Assembly: GCF_001905795.1 (NCBI RefSeq)
Contig: NZ_LIXJ01000002.1
Location: 124,001-188,000, forward strand
Direction: 5' to 3'
Length of the DNA: 64,000 bases
From: Streptomyces sp. CB01580
Lineage (GTDB): Bacteria; Actinomycetota; Actinomycetes; Streptomycetales; Streptomycetaceae
The notes under the pieces were generated by a model. That model was given only the letters and a program-made list of their open reading frames with translations. It was not told the origin of the DNA and made no database searches. The translations under genes and the position numbers were made by a program. Positions 46,937-54,088 of the stretch are shown here, in pieces (positions within the stretch are counted from its first letter, which is position 1; each line of letters opens with the position of its first letter).

Positions 46937-46987
46937 TTACGCCATAAAGTAATTTCGCCGAGGCGATTTCAATTCCTTATGGCGTAA
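46937..46987. promoter_or_regulatory. two inverted copies of a TTATGGCGTAA operator
   Basis: TTACGCCATAA at 46937-46947 and its exact complement TTATGGCGTAA at 46977-46987, 30 bp apart centre to edge. Each is itself near-palindromic (TTAyGsCrTAA). One copy lies over the TetR ribosome site, the other just before the AGGAG of the siderophore-interacting gene. This is a strong candidate for joint repression. Confidence 0.7.
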
Positions 46988-47012
46988 AGTATCAGGAGAG
47001 GTCGGTGTCGGG

Positions 47013-47918
47013 ATGGGTAACGCGTTGCCTGTGTCGTACGTGCGGGTCGTGGGCGTGGAGCGGATCACTCCGCGGGTCGCGCGTGTCTCCTTCGCCGCGG
47101 ACGTGGGCGAGGGCGCGGACGTGCGGAGTCTCGCGGAGATCCTGGAGGACCGTCCCGATCAGCAGATGAAACTGTGCTTCCCCCGGGAGGGGCAGGACGT
47201 GCCCCGGCTCCCGGTGCCCGACGCCGACGACGCGCACGGCATGCGGTGGTACGAGGCGTACCTCGCGATCCCCGAGCCCGAACGTCCGCTCATGCGAAGC
47301 TTCACCGTGCGCGGGTACGACCGCGCGAGCGGTGTGATGACGGTCGACTTCGTGCTGCACGGTGACGACGGCCCCGCCGCCCGCTGGGGCCGGGGCGCGC
47401 GCCCGGGGGAGGTGCTCGGCATGGTCGGCCCGTCGGCGGCGTACGCCCGGCCGCTGCCCGCGGCCGACTGGTTGCTGCTGGCCGGTGACGAGACGGCGCT
47501 CCCGGCGATCGGGACGCTCCTGGAGTCCCTGCCGGCCGGGTCGCGCGCGGTCGTGTACGCCGAGGTCGCCGACGCGGCGGAGCACCGGATGCTGCACTCG
47601 CCGGGCGAGGTGTCCGTCCACTGGGTGGACCGGGACCGGGGCGGGGCATTGGTGGACGCGGTACGGGCGGCCGAACTGCCCCCCGGGCCGGGGGCCGCCT
47701 GGCTGGCCGGTGAGGCCGGGGCGGTACGGGCGCTGCGCCGTCACCTGGTCGGGGAACGCGGACTGCCCCGGAACGCCGTGGAGTTCAGCGGCTACTGGCG
47801 GGCGAACCTGACCCAGGACGACGCGCCGACCGAGGAGGACCTGGCCTGGGCCAGGGAACGGGCGGCGGAGGTGGCAGAGGCGACGAAGGCGGCGGAGGAG
47901 GTGACGGAGGCCTCGTAG
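47013..47918 (+). CDS. siderophore-interacting protein (FAD-dependent ferric-siderophore reductase)
   Basis: A 301-residue SIP-family reductase that frees iron from imported ferric siderophores. The FAD-binding RSFTVRGYD (R-x-Y/F-T/S-V-R) is at about residues 95-104, followed by VDFVLHGDDGPAARWGRGARPGE (pyrophosphate site) and LLLAGDETALPAI (NAD(P)H domain). The C-terminal helix is Ala/Glu-rich (AEVAEATKAAEEVTEA). ATG 47013 is the only good start; AGGAGAGG is 12 nt upstream. No transporter is adjacent. Control by the divergent TetR rather than by DmdR is inferred. Confidence 0.9.
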   Translation: MGNALPVSYVRVVGVERITPRVARVSFAADVGEGADVRSLAEILEDRPDQQMKLCFPREGQDVPRLPVPDADDAHGMRWYEAYLAIPEPERPLMRSFTVRGYDRASGVMTVDFVLHGDDGPAARWGRGARPGEVLGMVGPSAAYARPLPAADWLLLAGDETALPAIGTLLESLPAGSRAVVYAEVADAAEHRMLHSPGEVSVHWVDRDRGGALVDAVRAAELPPGPGAAWLAGEAGAVRALRRHLVGERGLPRNAVEFSGYWRANLTQDDAPTEEDLAWARERAAEVAEATKAAEEVTEAS

Positions 47919-48039
47919 CCCGCATGGCCCTCATGGGGCTCATGGACCTCATGGGCTCCGCCGGGGCCCGGGGGCGCTGTGGTCCTTATGCGAGGGCTTC
48001 CGGTCCTCGCCCCGTCCCTCACCCCGTACTGTCCGCCCC

Positions 48040-49677
48040 TCACCCCTGGACGGTCCGGCCCTCGCCGCGTACGGCGCGGCCCGCCAGTACCTGGGTCCGG
48101 CGGCCGTCCTCGATGACGAAGCGACCGTCGATCAGCACGTGCGGGATGCCGGTCGGAAGCGTGCGCGGCTTCTCGAACGTCGAACCCGCCGCCACCGTCG
48201 CCGGATCGAACAGGACCAGATCGGCGCGGTGGCCCTCGCGGACGTACCCGCGGTCGGCCAGGCGCAGCCGGCGTGCGGGGCGGGAGGTGAGGTGGGCGAC
48301 GCACTCCTCCAGCGACAGGATGCCCAACTCCCGTACGTACCGGCCGAGATACCTCGGGAAGGTGCCATAGGCGCGGGGGTGCGGCTTGTCACCCTGGAGG
48401 ATGCCGTCGCTACCGCCGGTGTGCACCCGGTGCCGCATGATCCGCCGGACGTTCTCCTCGTGGCCCACGTGCTGGAGGATCGTGGAGCCGAGCCGGTCCT
48501 CGACGAGCAGCCGGCGGGCGGTCGCCCAGGGGGCCTCGCCGCGCAGCCGGGCCGACTCGGCCACCGTACGGCCGACGTACTCGGCGAGGCCCGGCGCGGT
48601 GACTCCCGAGATCTCGATCGTGTCCCACTCGATCGGCACGCCGTGGCAGCCGTCCGAGCCCACCACCTCCATGTCGTGCCGTATCCGTTCCGCGGTGACG
48701 CCGTCGGCGAGGCGGGCCAGCACCGCGTCGGGGCCGCCCTCGCCCGCCCAGCTCGGCAGCATCGCGACGAGGGTGGTGCTGCCGGGGGTGTACGGGTAGC
48801 TGTCGAGGGAGATGTCGGCGCCCGCGTCCAGCGCCGCGTCGAGCAGGGCCAGCAGCTCCGGGGCCCGTCCCTCGTTCACCCCGAAGTTCATGGTGGCGTG
48901 GGCGAGATGGAGCGCGCAGCCCGCGTTCCGGGTCAGCCGCACCATTTCCTCGTACGCCGCCGGCGCGCCCGCCCCGTACGAGCGGTGGTGGGGGCAGTAG
49001 TAGCCGCCGTACCGGGCCACCACCCTGCACAGTTCGGTGAGTTCGGCGTCGTCCGCGTACATGCCGGGCGTGTAGGTGAGGCCGGAGGACATGCCGACCG
49101 CGCCCTCCGCCATGCCCTGGGCGACGAGTTCCCTCATGCGGTTCAGCTCGGCTTCGGTGGGCGGGCGGTCCACCCAGCCCATCACGTGCATCCTGACCGT
49201 GCCCTGCGGGACGAGATAGGCGGCGTTGACCGCGATGCCCCGGCCGTCGAATCCGTGGTCCAGACGGTCCAGGTACTCGCCGACCGTGCGCCAGTCGAAG
49301 TCGACACCGGAGTCCTCGGGCCCGCCCCCGTTCCAGCCGGCGATGGCGCGGCGCACCTCGGCGAGCGTCCGGTCGTCGGCCGGGGCGTACGACAGGCCGT
49401 CCTGGCCGAGGACTTCGAGCGTGACGCCCTGTGCGGCCTTGGCGCTGTGGTCGGGGTCGCGCAGCAGGGCCAGGTCGCTGTGCGCGTGCATGTCGATGAA
49501 GCCGGGGGAGAGCGCGAGCCCGTCGGCGTCGAGCACGCGGCGGCCCGAGGGGCGGGGGCCGGGCGCGTCCTCGGGGTGGATCGCGGCGATCCGGCCGCCG
49601 TCGACCGCCACGTCGGCGCGCCGGGCGGGAGAGCCGGTGCCGTCGATGACGTACGCGTCGCGGATGACCAGGTCCAT
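48040..49677 (-). CDS. N-acyl-D-amino-acid deacylase (amidohydrolase)
   Basis: A 545-residue amidohydrolase of the D-aminoacylase type, releasing free D-amino acids from N-acyl forms. Metal site: GFIDMHAHSD (His64, His66), PHHRSYGAG, LHLAHAT, and DSYPYTPGST. The family's bridging cysteine in VGNCG is not present; the place reads VLGQDGLS at 89-96, a variant that may alter the zinc site. C-terminal TSRPARRLRLADRGYVREGHRADLVLFDP is typical. It lies 72 nt after the deaminase gene and is probably co-transcribed; together they would make 2-keto acids from N-acyl-D-amino acids. Confidence 0.87.
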   Translation of the reverse strand: MDLVIRDAYVIDGTGSPARRADVAVDGGRIAAIHPEDAPGPRPSGRRVLDADGLALSPGFIDMHAHSDLALLRDPDHSAKAAQGVTLEVLGQDGLSYAPADDRTLAEVRRAIAGWNGGGPEDSGVDFDWRTVGEYLDRLDHGFDGRGIAVNAAYLVPQGTVRMHVMGWVDRPPTEAELNRMRELVAQGMAEGAVGMSSGLTYTPGMYADDAELTELCRVVARYGGYYCPHHRSYGAGAPAAYEEMVRLTRNAGCALHLAHATMNFGVNEGRAPELLALLDAALDAGADISLDSYPYTPGSTTLVAMLPSWAGEGGPDAVLARLADGVTAERIRHDMEVVGSDGCHGVPIEWDTIEISGVTAPGLAEYVGRTVAESARLRGEAPWATARRLLVEDRLGSTILQHVGHEENVRRIMRHRVHTGGSDGILQGDKPHPRAYGTFPRYLGRYVRELGILSLEECVAHLTSRPARRLRLADRGYVREGHRADLVLFDPATVAAGSTFEKPRTLPTGIPHVLIDGRFVIEDGRRTQVLAGRAVRGEGRTVQG

Positions 49678-49706
49678 GGGATCGCCTGTCTGTGGATCGA
49701 GCGACT

Positions 49707-49752
49707 GATCGGGGATCGGGGCCGATGGGGGATCGGGAGCGATCGGGGATCA
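49707..49752. repeat. GATCGGGG short tandem repeat between deaminase and deacylase
   Basis: Five to six degenerate units of GATCGGGG(A/C) fill most of the 72-nt gap between the two minus-strand genes. The last unit reaches the stop codon of the deaminase. Confidence 0.65.
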
Positions 49753-51156
49753 GAAGAAGGTGCGGATGTAGTCGGTGACGGTGCCGTCCGCCTCGACCAG
49801 CGGGATCAGCTGCCACTTGTCGAAGCTGGTGCACGGATGCGACAGACCCATGCCGACCCAGTCGCCGACCTCCAGCTCGGCGCCGGGCTCGGTGCTCAGC
49901 CAGGTGTGCTGGTCGGAGAGCCCGCCGACCGTGATGCCCGTCGCGGGCCGGACCGTGCCGTCGCGCCCGGAGCGTACGACCCGGGCCTGCGGCAGATCGA
50001 GGTCGTACGCCGCGTCCCGCTTGCCCGCGTTGAGGAACGCCTGCCCGGGGGAGGGACGGGAGACGACCTGGGCCCAGAGCCGGAAGGCGGGCCGCAGAGC
50101 CCCCTCCTCGGGGACGCGGTTGAACGGGGTGAGGTGGCGGTAGTGGCCGTCGTCGTGCGAGACGTACGCCCCCGAGCGCAGCAGCTTCAGTACGGGGCGG
50201 GAGAGTTCGGGGATCTGTGCGAACACGTCCGCCACCGCGTCGAACCACGCACTGCCGCCCGCACTGATCACGATGCCGTCGTCGATGGCGTCCGCCGCGC
50301 GTCGCGTGGCCGCTCCGGCCTCTGCCGCGGCCGGTTCGGCTGCTTCCCCGGCCGCTCCGGCTTCTTCCGGTGCCGTTTTTGATGCCGCGAGCCGGCCTCC
50401 CCGGTCCTTCCGGCCGAACCTGCCTTCCCGGTCGAAGGCGACGGCCAGCGCGACGAGCCGCCGCAGCCACTCGCGGACCCGCTCGTCCGACGCGTCCGGC
50501 ACCTCGCCCTCGTACCCGGCCACGCCCACCAACCGCAGGGTCCCGGTCGCGGCCACCGCGTCGGCGACCGCCGCGCACTCCGCCTCGGTGCGTACGCCGG
50601 TGCGTGCGCCCTCGCCCGCACCCAGCTCCACGACGACGTCCACGGGGCGGGACGCGCCCGCCGCCCGCAACGCCTCGTCCATCAGCTCCACGCCGCGCAC
50701 CGAGTCGACGTAGCAGACGAAGCGGAACTCCGGGTCGCGGTCCAGCTCACCGGCGAGCCAGCGCAGGGCCGCGGCGTCGACGAGTTCGTTGGCGAGGAAG
50801 ATCCGCCGGATCCCGTACGCCCGGTAGACCCGCGCCTGGTGCGGCACGGCGGCCGTGATGCCCCAGGCGCCGTGCTCCAGCTGGCGGGCGAAGAGCTGCG
50901 GGGACATGGACGTCTTGCCGTGCGGGGCGAAGGCCAGCCCGTGGCGCTCCGCGTACGACTCCAGCAGCGCGAGGTTGTGTGCGACCGACTCGGCGGACAG
51001 GGCGAGCACCGGGGTGGTGAAGCCGCCCGTGAAGAGATCGCGCCGTTCGGCGGCGAGGGCGCCGACGGTCAGGCCCTCCGCGTCGGGCGGGAGCGCCTTG
51101 AAGCGGTGGTCGATCAGCTCGTCGGCGAGTCCGGCCACGGGGCGGTCGGCGGCCAA
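49750..51156 (-). CDS. PLP-dependent D-amino-acid deaminase (D-serine dehydratase-like / D-threonine aldolase fold)
   Basis: A 468-residue alanine-racemase-fold enzyme. FAPHGKTSMSP carries the PLP lysine; VVVELGAGEGARTGVRT follows in the barrel; the C-terminal LSHPCTSFDKW has the His/Cys zinc pair of eukaryotic-type D-serine dehydratase (DSD1). The middle, about 245-285, is an Ala/Glu-rich insert unlike the family. TTG start 51156 is fixed by GAGGAGG at 5 nt. The product of beta-elimination is an enamine/imine, which RidA (53554) could hydrolyse. Confidence 0.85.
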   Translation of the reverse strand: MAADRPVAGLADELIDHRFKALPPDAEGLTVGALAAERRDLFTGGFTTPVLALSAESVAHNLALLESYAERHGLAFAPHGKTSMSPQLFARQLEHGAWGITAAVPHQARVYRAYGIRRIFLANELVDAAALRWLAGELDRDPEFRFVCYVDSVRGVELMDEALRAAGASRPVDVVVELGAGEGARTGVRTEAECAAVADAVAATGTLRLVGVAGYEGEVPDASDERVREWLRRLVALAVAFDREGRFGRKDRGGRLAASKTAPEEAGAAGEAAEPAAAEAGAATRRAADAIDDGIVISAGGSAWFDAVADVFAQIPELSRPVLKLLRSGAYVSHDDGHYRHLTPFNRVPEEGALRPAFRLWAQVVSRPSPGQAFLNAGKRDAAYDLDLPQARVVRSGRDGTVRPATGITVGGLSDQHTWLSTEPGAELEVGDWVGMGLSHPCTSFDKWQLIPLVEADGTVTDYIRTFF

Positions 51157-51199
51157 GGGTGCCTCCTCGATCGAAGCGTCGTCACGGCGGAAGCCGCGG

Positions 51200-51235
51200 T
51201 TGCATCATATGCAACGTCCATTGCGTATATCGCTT
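51200..51235. promoter_or_regulatory. IclR-type operator candidate in the divergent spacer
   Basis: TTGCAT-CAT-ATGCAA (51200-51214) is a perfect 6-3-6 inverted repeat. A second, weaker site TTGCG-TATAT-CGCTT (51221-51235) follows on the same face 21 bp on. It is the only AT-rich patch between the deaminase and the kinase genes; the neighbouring IclR is the natural binder. Confidence 0.5.
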
Positions 51236-51443
51236 GTCGCTGTCTAACATCCGAGCCGACACCGGGTCAATGGCAGCACGGCGCCGGGGCATCGGCGAGA
51301 CCGGGCGCCACTCTCCGGGATCCGCCGCACCGTCCTGGCCGTCGCACCGCCGCCCCGACCACCGTACGGACCGCTCACCGGCCGCCCACCGCCATGTCGG
51401 CCGCCCCGAACGACCGCACCACCGATCACGCGAGGAGCCCCGA

Positions 51444-52622
51444 GTGCCCGGAACCCCGGCCAGGACCGCCGACACCGGCTCCGTCCCGCCCGTCGACGTC
51501 GTGTGCCTCGGCGAGTCCATGGTGACCTTCCTGCCGTCGCGGCCCGGCCGTCTCGCCGACGTGCCCTCCTTCAGCCGCGGCATCGGCGGCGCCGAGTCCA
51601 ACGTCGCCTGCGCGCTCGCCGCGGCCGGCCACCGGGCGGCCTGGGTCAGCAGGGTCGGCGCGGACGGGTTCGGGGACCACCTCGTCGAGGCCGTCGCGGG
51701 GTACGGGGTCGACACCTCCGCGGTGCGGCGCGATCCGACGCGGCCCACCGGCATCTACTTCCGTACGGCGACGGACCGGGGCACCGACGTGCACGAGGTC
51801 GCCTACTACCGGGCCGGTTCCGCCGCCTCCGCGATGTCCCCGGACAACGTCCCGTACGAGGCGCTGTTCGCGGCCCGCGTGCTGCACCTGTCCGGCATCA
51901 CGGCAGCGCTCTCCGCAGACTGCCTGGCCCTGCTCCGCGACCTGACCCCGCCCCGTCCCGGACGCCCGCTGGTCTCCTTCGACGTCAACCACCGGCCCGG
52001 CCTGTGGCGCGACGCCGCCGCGGGCCCCGGAGTGCTGTTGGACCTGGCGCGCGGCTGCGACCTGGTCTTCGTCGGCGAGGACGAGGCGGAGGAGGCGTGG
52101 GGGCTGAACGGGGCCGAGGCGATCCGCGCGGCGCTCCCCGGGCCGGCGGTCCTGGTCGTGAAGCGCGGTGCCGAGGGGGCCACGGTCTTCTCGCGTACGG
52201 GAGGCGCGGTCGCCGGAGAGGCGGGCGACGGAGCAGCGGATGCCGGAGCAGCGGACTCCGGACGGGCCGACACCGGACGGACCGGTACCGGGCGGACCGG
52301 TACCGGACGGGCCGGTACCGGGCGGACCGACACCGTCACCAGCGTCCCCGCCCTCCGCGTCGACGTGGTCGCACCCGTCGGCGCCGGTGACGCCTTCGCC
52401 GCTGGGTTCCTCTCCGCGACCCTGCGGGGCCTGGGCGTACGCGACCGGGTCCGGCACGGCCACCTCATGGCCGCCGCCGTGCTCACCGTCCCCGGGGACC
52501 TCACGACCCCGCCGTCCCGCGCCCGCGCCGACGCCCTCGCCGCGCTGGACGACGAGGCCTGGGGGAGACTTCGTCTCGGCCCCGGGTGGACGGGGGAGGA
52601 GCAGGAGGTACGTACGACGTGA
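51444..52622 (+). CDS. PfkB-family sugar kinase (2-keto-3-deoxygluconate kinase-like)
   Basis: A 392-residue ribokinase-fold enzyme. It begins PVDVVCLGESMVTFLPSRPG with the substrate loop GIGGAESNVACALAAAGHRAAWVSRVGADGFGDH, then SFDVNHRPGLW and the catalytic GAGDAF in VAPVGAGDAFAAGFL. The overall pattern is that of 2-dehydro-3-deoxygluconate kinases. Residues about 263-297 are a minisatellite-encoded insert rich in GRTGT (see 52230-52334) just before the anion-hole motif. GTG start with GAGGAG 6 nt upstream. It heads a plus-strand series with iclR and ridA. Confidence 0.85.
   Translation: MPGTPARTADTGSVPPVDVVCLGESMVTFLPSRPGRLADVPSFSRGIGGAESNVACALAAAGHRAAWVSRVGADGFGDHLVEAVAGYGVDTSAVRRDPTRPTGIYFRTATDRGTDVHEVAYYRAGSAASAMSPDNVPYEALFAARVLHLSGITAALSADCLALLRDLTPPRPGRPLVSFDVNHRPGLWRDAAAGPGVLLDLARGCDLVFVGEDEAEEAWGLNGAEAIRAALPGPAVLVVKRGAEGATVFSRTGGAVAGEAGDGAADAGAADSGRADTGRTGTGRTGTGRAGTGRTDTVTSVPALRVDVVAPVGAGDAFAAGFLSATLRGLGVRDRVRHGHLMAAAVLTVPGDLTTPPSRARADALAALDDEAWGRLRLGPGWTGEEQEVRTT
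52230..52334. repeat. 15-bp minisatellite x7 inside the sugar kinase gene
   Basis: Seven contiguous 15-bp units: two of GGAGCAGCGGATGCC type, then five of GGACGGACCGGTACC type with single-base changes. All are in frame and encode five-residue units (GRTGT variants). Slippage would change length by five residues without a frameshift. Confidence 0.9.
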
Positions 52623-52792
52623 GCGACCGCGACCAGCGAACGGGCGGGACGGGCCGGCCGGGCGCCCCGAGCGAGCACCCGGCCGAGCGCCCCTCCGGGC
52701 CTTCGACCGAGCACCCGTCCGGGCATCCGGCCACGGGTGGCGAGGGCCGCAGGGACAGCGAGGGCCGCGGGGACAGCGAGGTGCGCGCATGA
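52619..52792 (+). CDS. possible 57-residue coupled ORF between kinase and iclR
   Basis: GTG 52619 overlaps the kinase stop (GTGA) and the frame ends in a TGA overlapping the iclR ATG (ATGA). The product is Pro/Gly/Glu-rich (EHPAERPSGPSTEHPSGHPA) and looks disordered. It may be a real small protein, or only a ribosome path keeping kinase and IclR translation linked. Confidence 0.25.
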   Translation: MSDRDQRTGGTGRPGAPSEHPAERPSGPSTEHPSGHPATGGEGRRDSEGRGDSEVRA

Positions 52793-53547
52793 GCCAGACC
52801 GTCGACCGCGCGCTGAGCATCCTGCCGCTGCTCGCCCAGGGGCCCGCCGACCTCGGACAGGTGGCCGAGCGGCTCGGCGTCCACAAGTCCACCGCGCTGC
52901 GCCTGCTCCGTACGCTCCACGAACACGGCCTCGTCTACCGCCAGCAGGACCAGCGCTACCGCCTCGGTGCCCGCCTCTTCGCCCTCGCGCAGGAAGCCGT
53001 GGAGAACCTCGACGTACGCGAGATCGCCCACCCCCACCTCGTCGAACTCAACGAGAGCTGCGGCCACACCGTGCACCTCGCGGTGTACGAGGAGAACGAG
53101 GTCCTCTACATCGACAAGGTCGAGAGCCGCTACCCGGTCCGCATGTACTCCCGGATCGGCAAGCCCGTCGCGATCACCGTCGCCGCCGTGGCGAAGCTGC
53201 TCCTCGCCGACCTTCCCGAACCCGAGCGGCGCGCCGTCGCCGAGAGGCTCGACTACCCCATGTACACGCCCCGTTCGACCCCGAACGCCGGTGCCTTCCT
53301 CAAGGAACTCGCCGTCGTCCGCGAACAGGGCTGGGCCACCGACCTCGGCGGCCACGAGGAGTCCATCAACTGTGTCGCCGCCCCCGTCCGGGGCGCGGAC
53401 GGACGCGTGGTCGCCGCGATGTCGGTCTCCGCGCCCAACGTCGTCGTCACGGCCGAGGAACTCCTCACCCTGCTCCCGCTGGTGCGCCGCACCGCCGACG
53501 CCATCAGCCGGGACTACTCCGGCACCAACCAACCCAGGAGAGCCTGA
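52789..53547 (+). CDS. IclR-family transcriptional regulator
   Basis: A 252-residue regulator. Winged helix at residues 5-58: TVDRALSILPLLAQGPADLGQVAERLGVHKSTALRLLRTLHEHGLV. The IclR ligand (GAF-like) domain follows, with HTVHLAVYEENEVLYIDKVES and SINCVAAPVRGADGRVVAAMSVSAP. It probably responds to a keto acid or sugar acid from the module, repressing it through the TTGCAT operator; that is inference. ATG 52789 has only a weak GCGAGG site, so translation may depend on coupling. Confidence 0.92.
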   Translation: MSQTVDRALSILPLLAQGPADLGQVAERLGVHKSTALRLLRTLHEHGLVYRQQDQRYRLGARLFALAQEAVENLDVREIAHPHLVELNESCGHTVHLAVYEENEVLYIDKVESRYPVRMYSRIGKPVAITVAAVAKLLLADLPEPERRAVAERLDYPMYTPRSTPNAGAFLKELAVVREQGWATDLGGHEESINCVAAPVRGADGRVVAAMSVSAPNVVVTAEELLTLLPLVRRTADAISRDYSGTNQPRRA

Positions 53548-53553
53548 ACAGCC

Positions 53554-53964
53554 ATGACCGAGAAGACCGCCCTCACCCCGAGCACCCACACCACGCCGCC
53601 GGCGAAGTTCTCGCACGGGGTGAAGAAGGGGAACATCCTCCAGGTCGCCGGCCAGGTCGGTTTCCTCCCCGCCGTCGAGGGCCAGGCACCGACCCCGGCC
53701 GGTCCGACGCTGCGGGAGCAGACGCTCCAGACCTTCGCCAACGTCGAGGCGATCCTGGAGGAGGGCGGCGCGACCTGGGACGACGTGATGATGATGCGCG
53801 TCTACCTCACGGACGTGGACCACTTCGCCGAGATGAACGAGATCTACAACGCCTACTTCGCCGAGCAGGACCTGAAGGCCCCGCCCGCCGCCCGCACCAC
53901 GGTCTACGTCGGGCTGCCCAAGGGCCTGCTCATCGAGATCGACGCGCTCGCGGTCCTCGGCTGA
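53554..53964 (+). CDS. RidA-family enamine/imine deaminase
   Basis: A 136-residue YjgF/YER057c/UK114 trimer subunit that hydrolyses reactive 2-aminoacrylate-like enamines to keto acids. AARTTVYVGLPKG holds the active-site Arg; ILQVAGQVGF and QTLQTFANVEAILEEGGATWDDVMMMRVYLTD are the family core. The gene starts 6 nt after the IclR stop with AGGAGAG in the end of iclR. Its pairing with a PLP deaminase operon makes chemical sense. Confidence 0.93.
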   Translation: MTEKTALTPSTHTTPPAKFSHGVKKGNILQVAGQVGFLPAVEGQAPTPAGPTLREQTLQTFANVEAILEEGGATWDDVMMMRVYLTDVDHFAEMNEIYNAYFAEQDLKAPPAARTTVYVGLPKGLLIEIDALAVLG

Positions 53965-53987
53965 TCCGACCCCCGTGCGGGACCGCA

Positions 53988-54023
53988 GGGCCGCGGGAGC
54001 ACCGCGCCGTGCTCCTGCGGCCC
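53988..54023. terminator. hairpin between convergent ridA and Ser/Thr kinase genes
   Basis: GGGCCGCGGGAGCAC and GTGCTCCTGCGGCCC pair over 15 bp with one mismatch around CGCGCC. Confidence 0.75.
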
Positions 54024-54088
54024 CGGCCGACCGACCCCGGCCCCCGGGAAACCGCCCGTCGGGCCCCGGCGGCCGTACCGCTCGGGCC

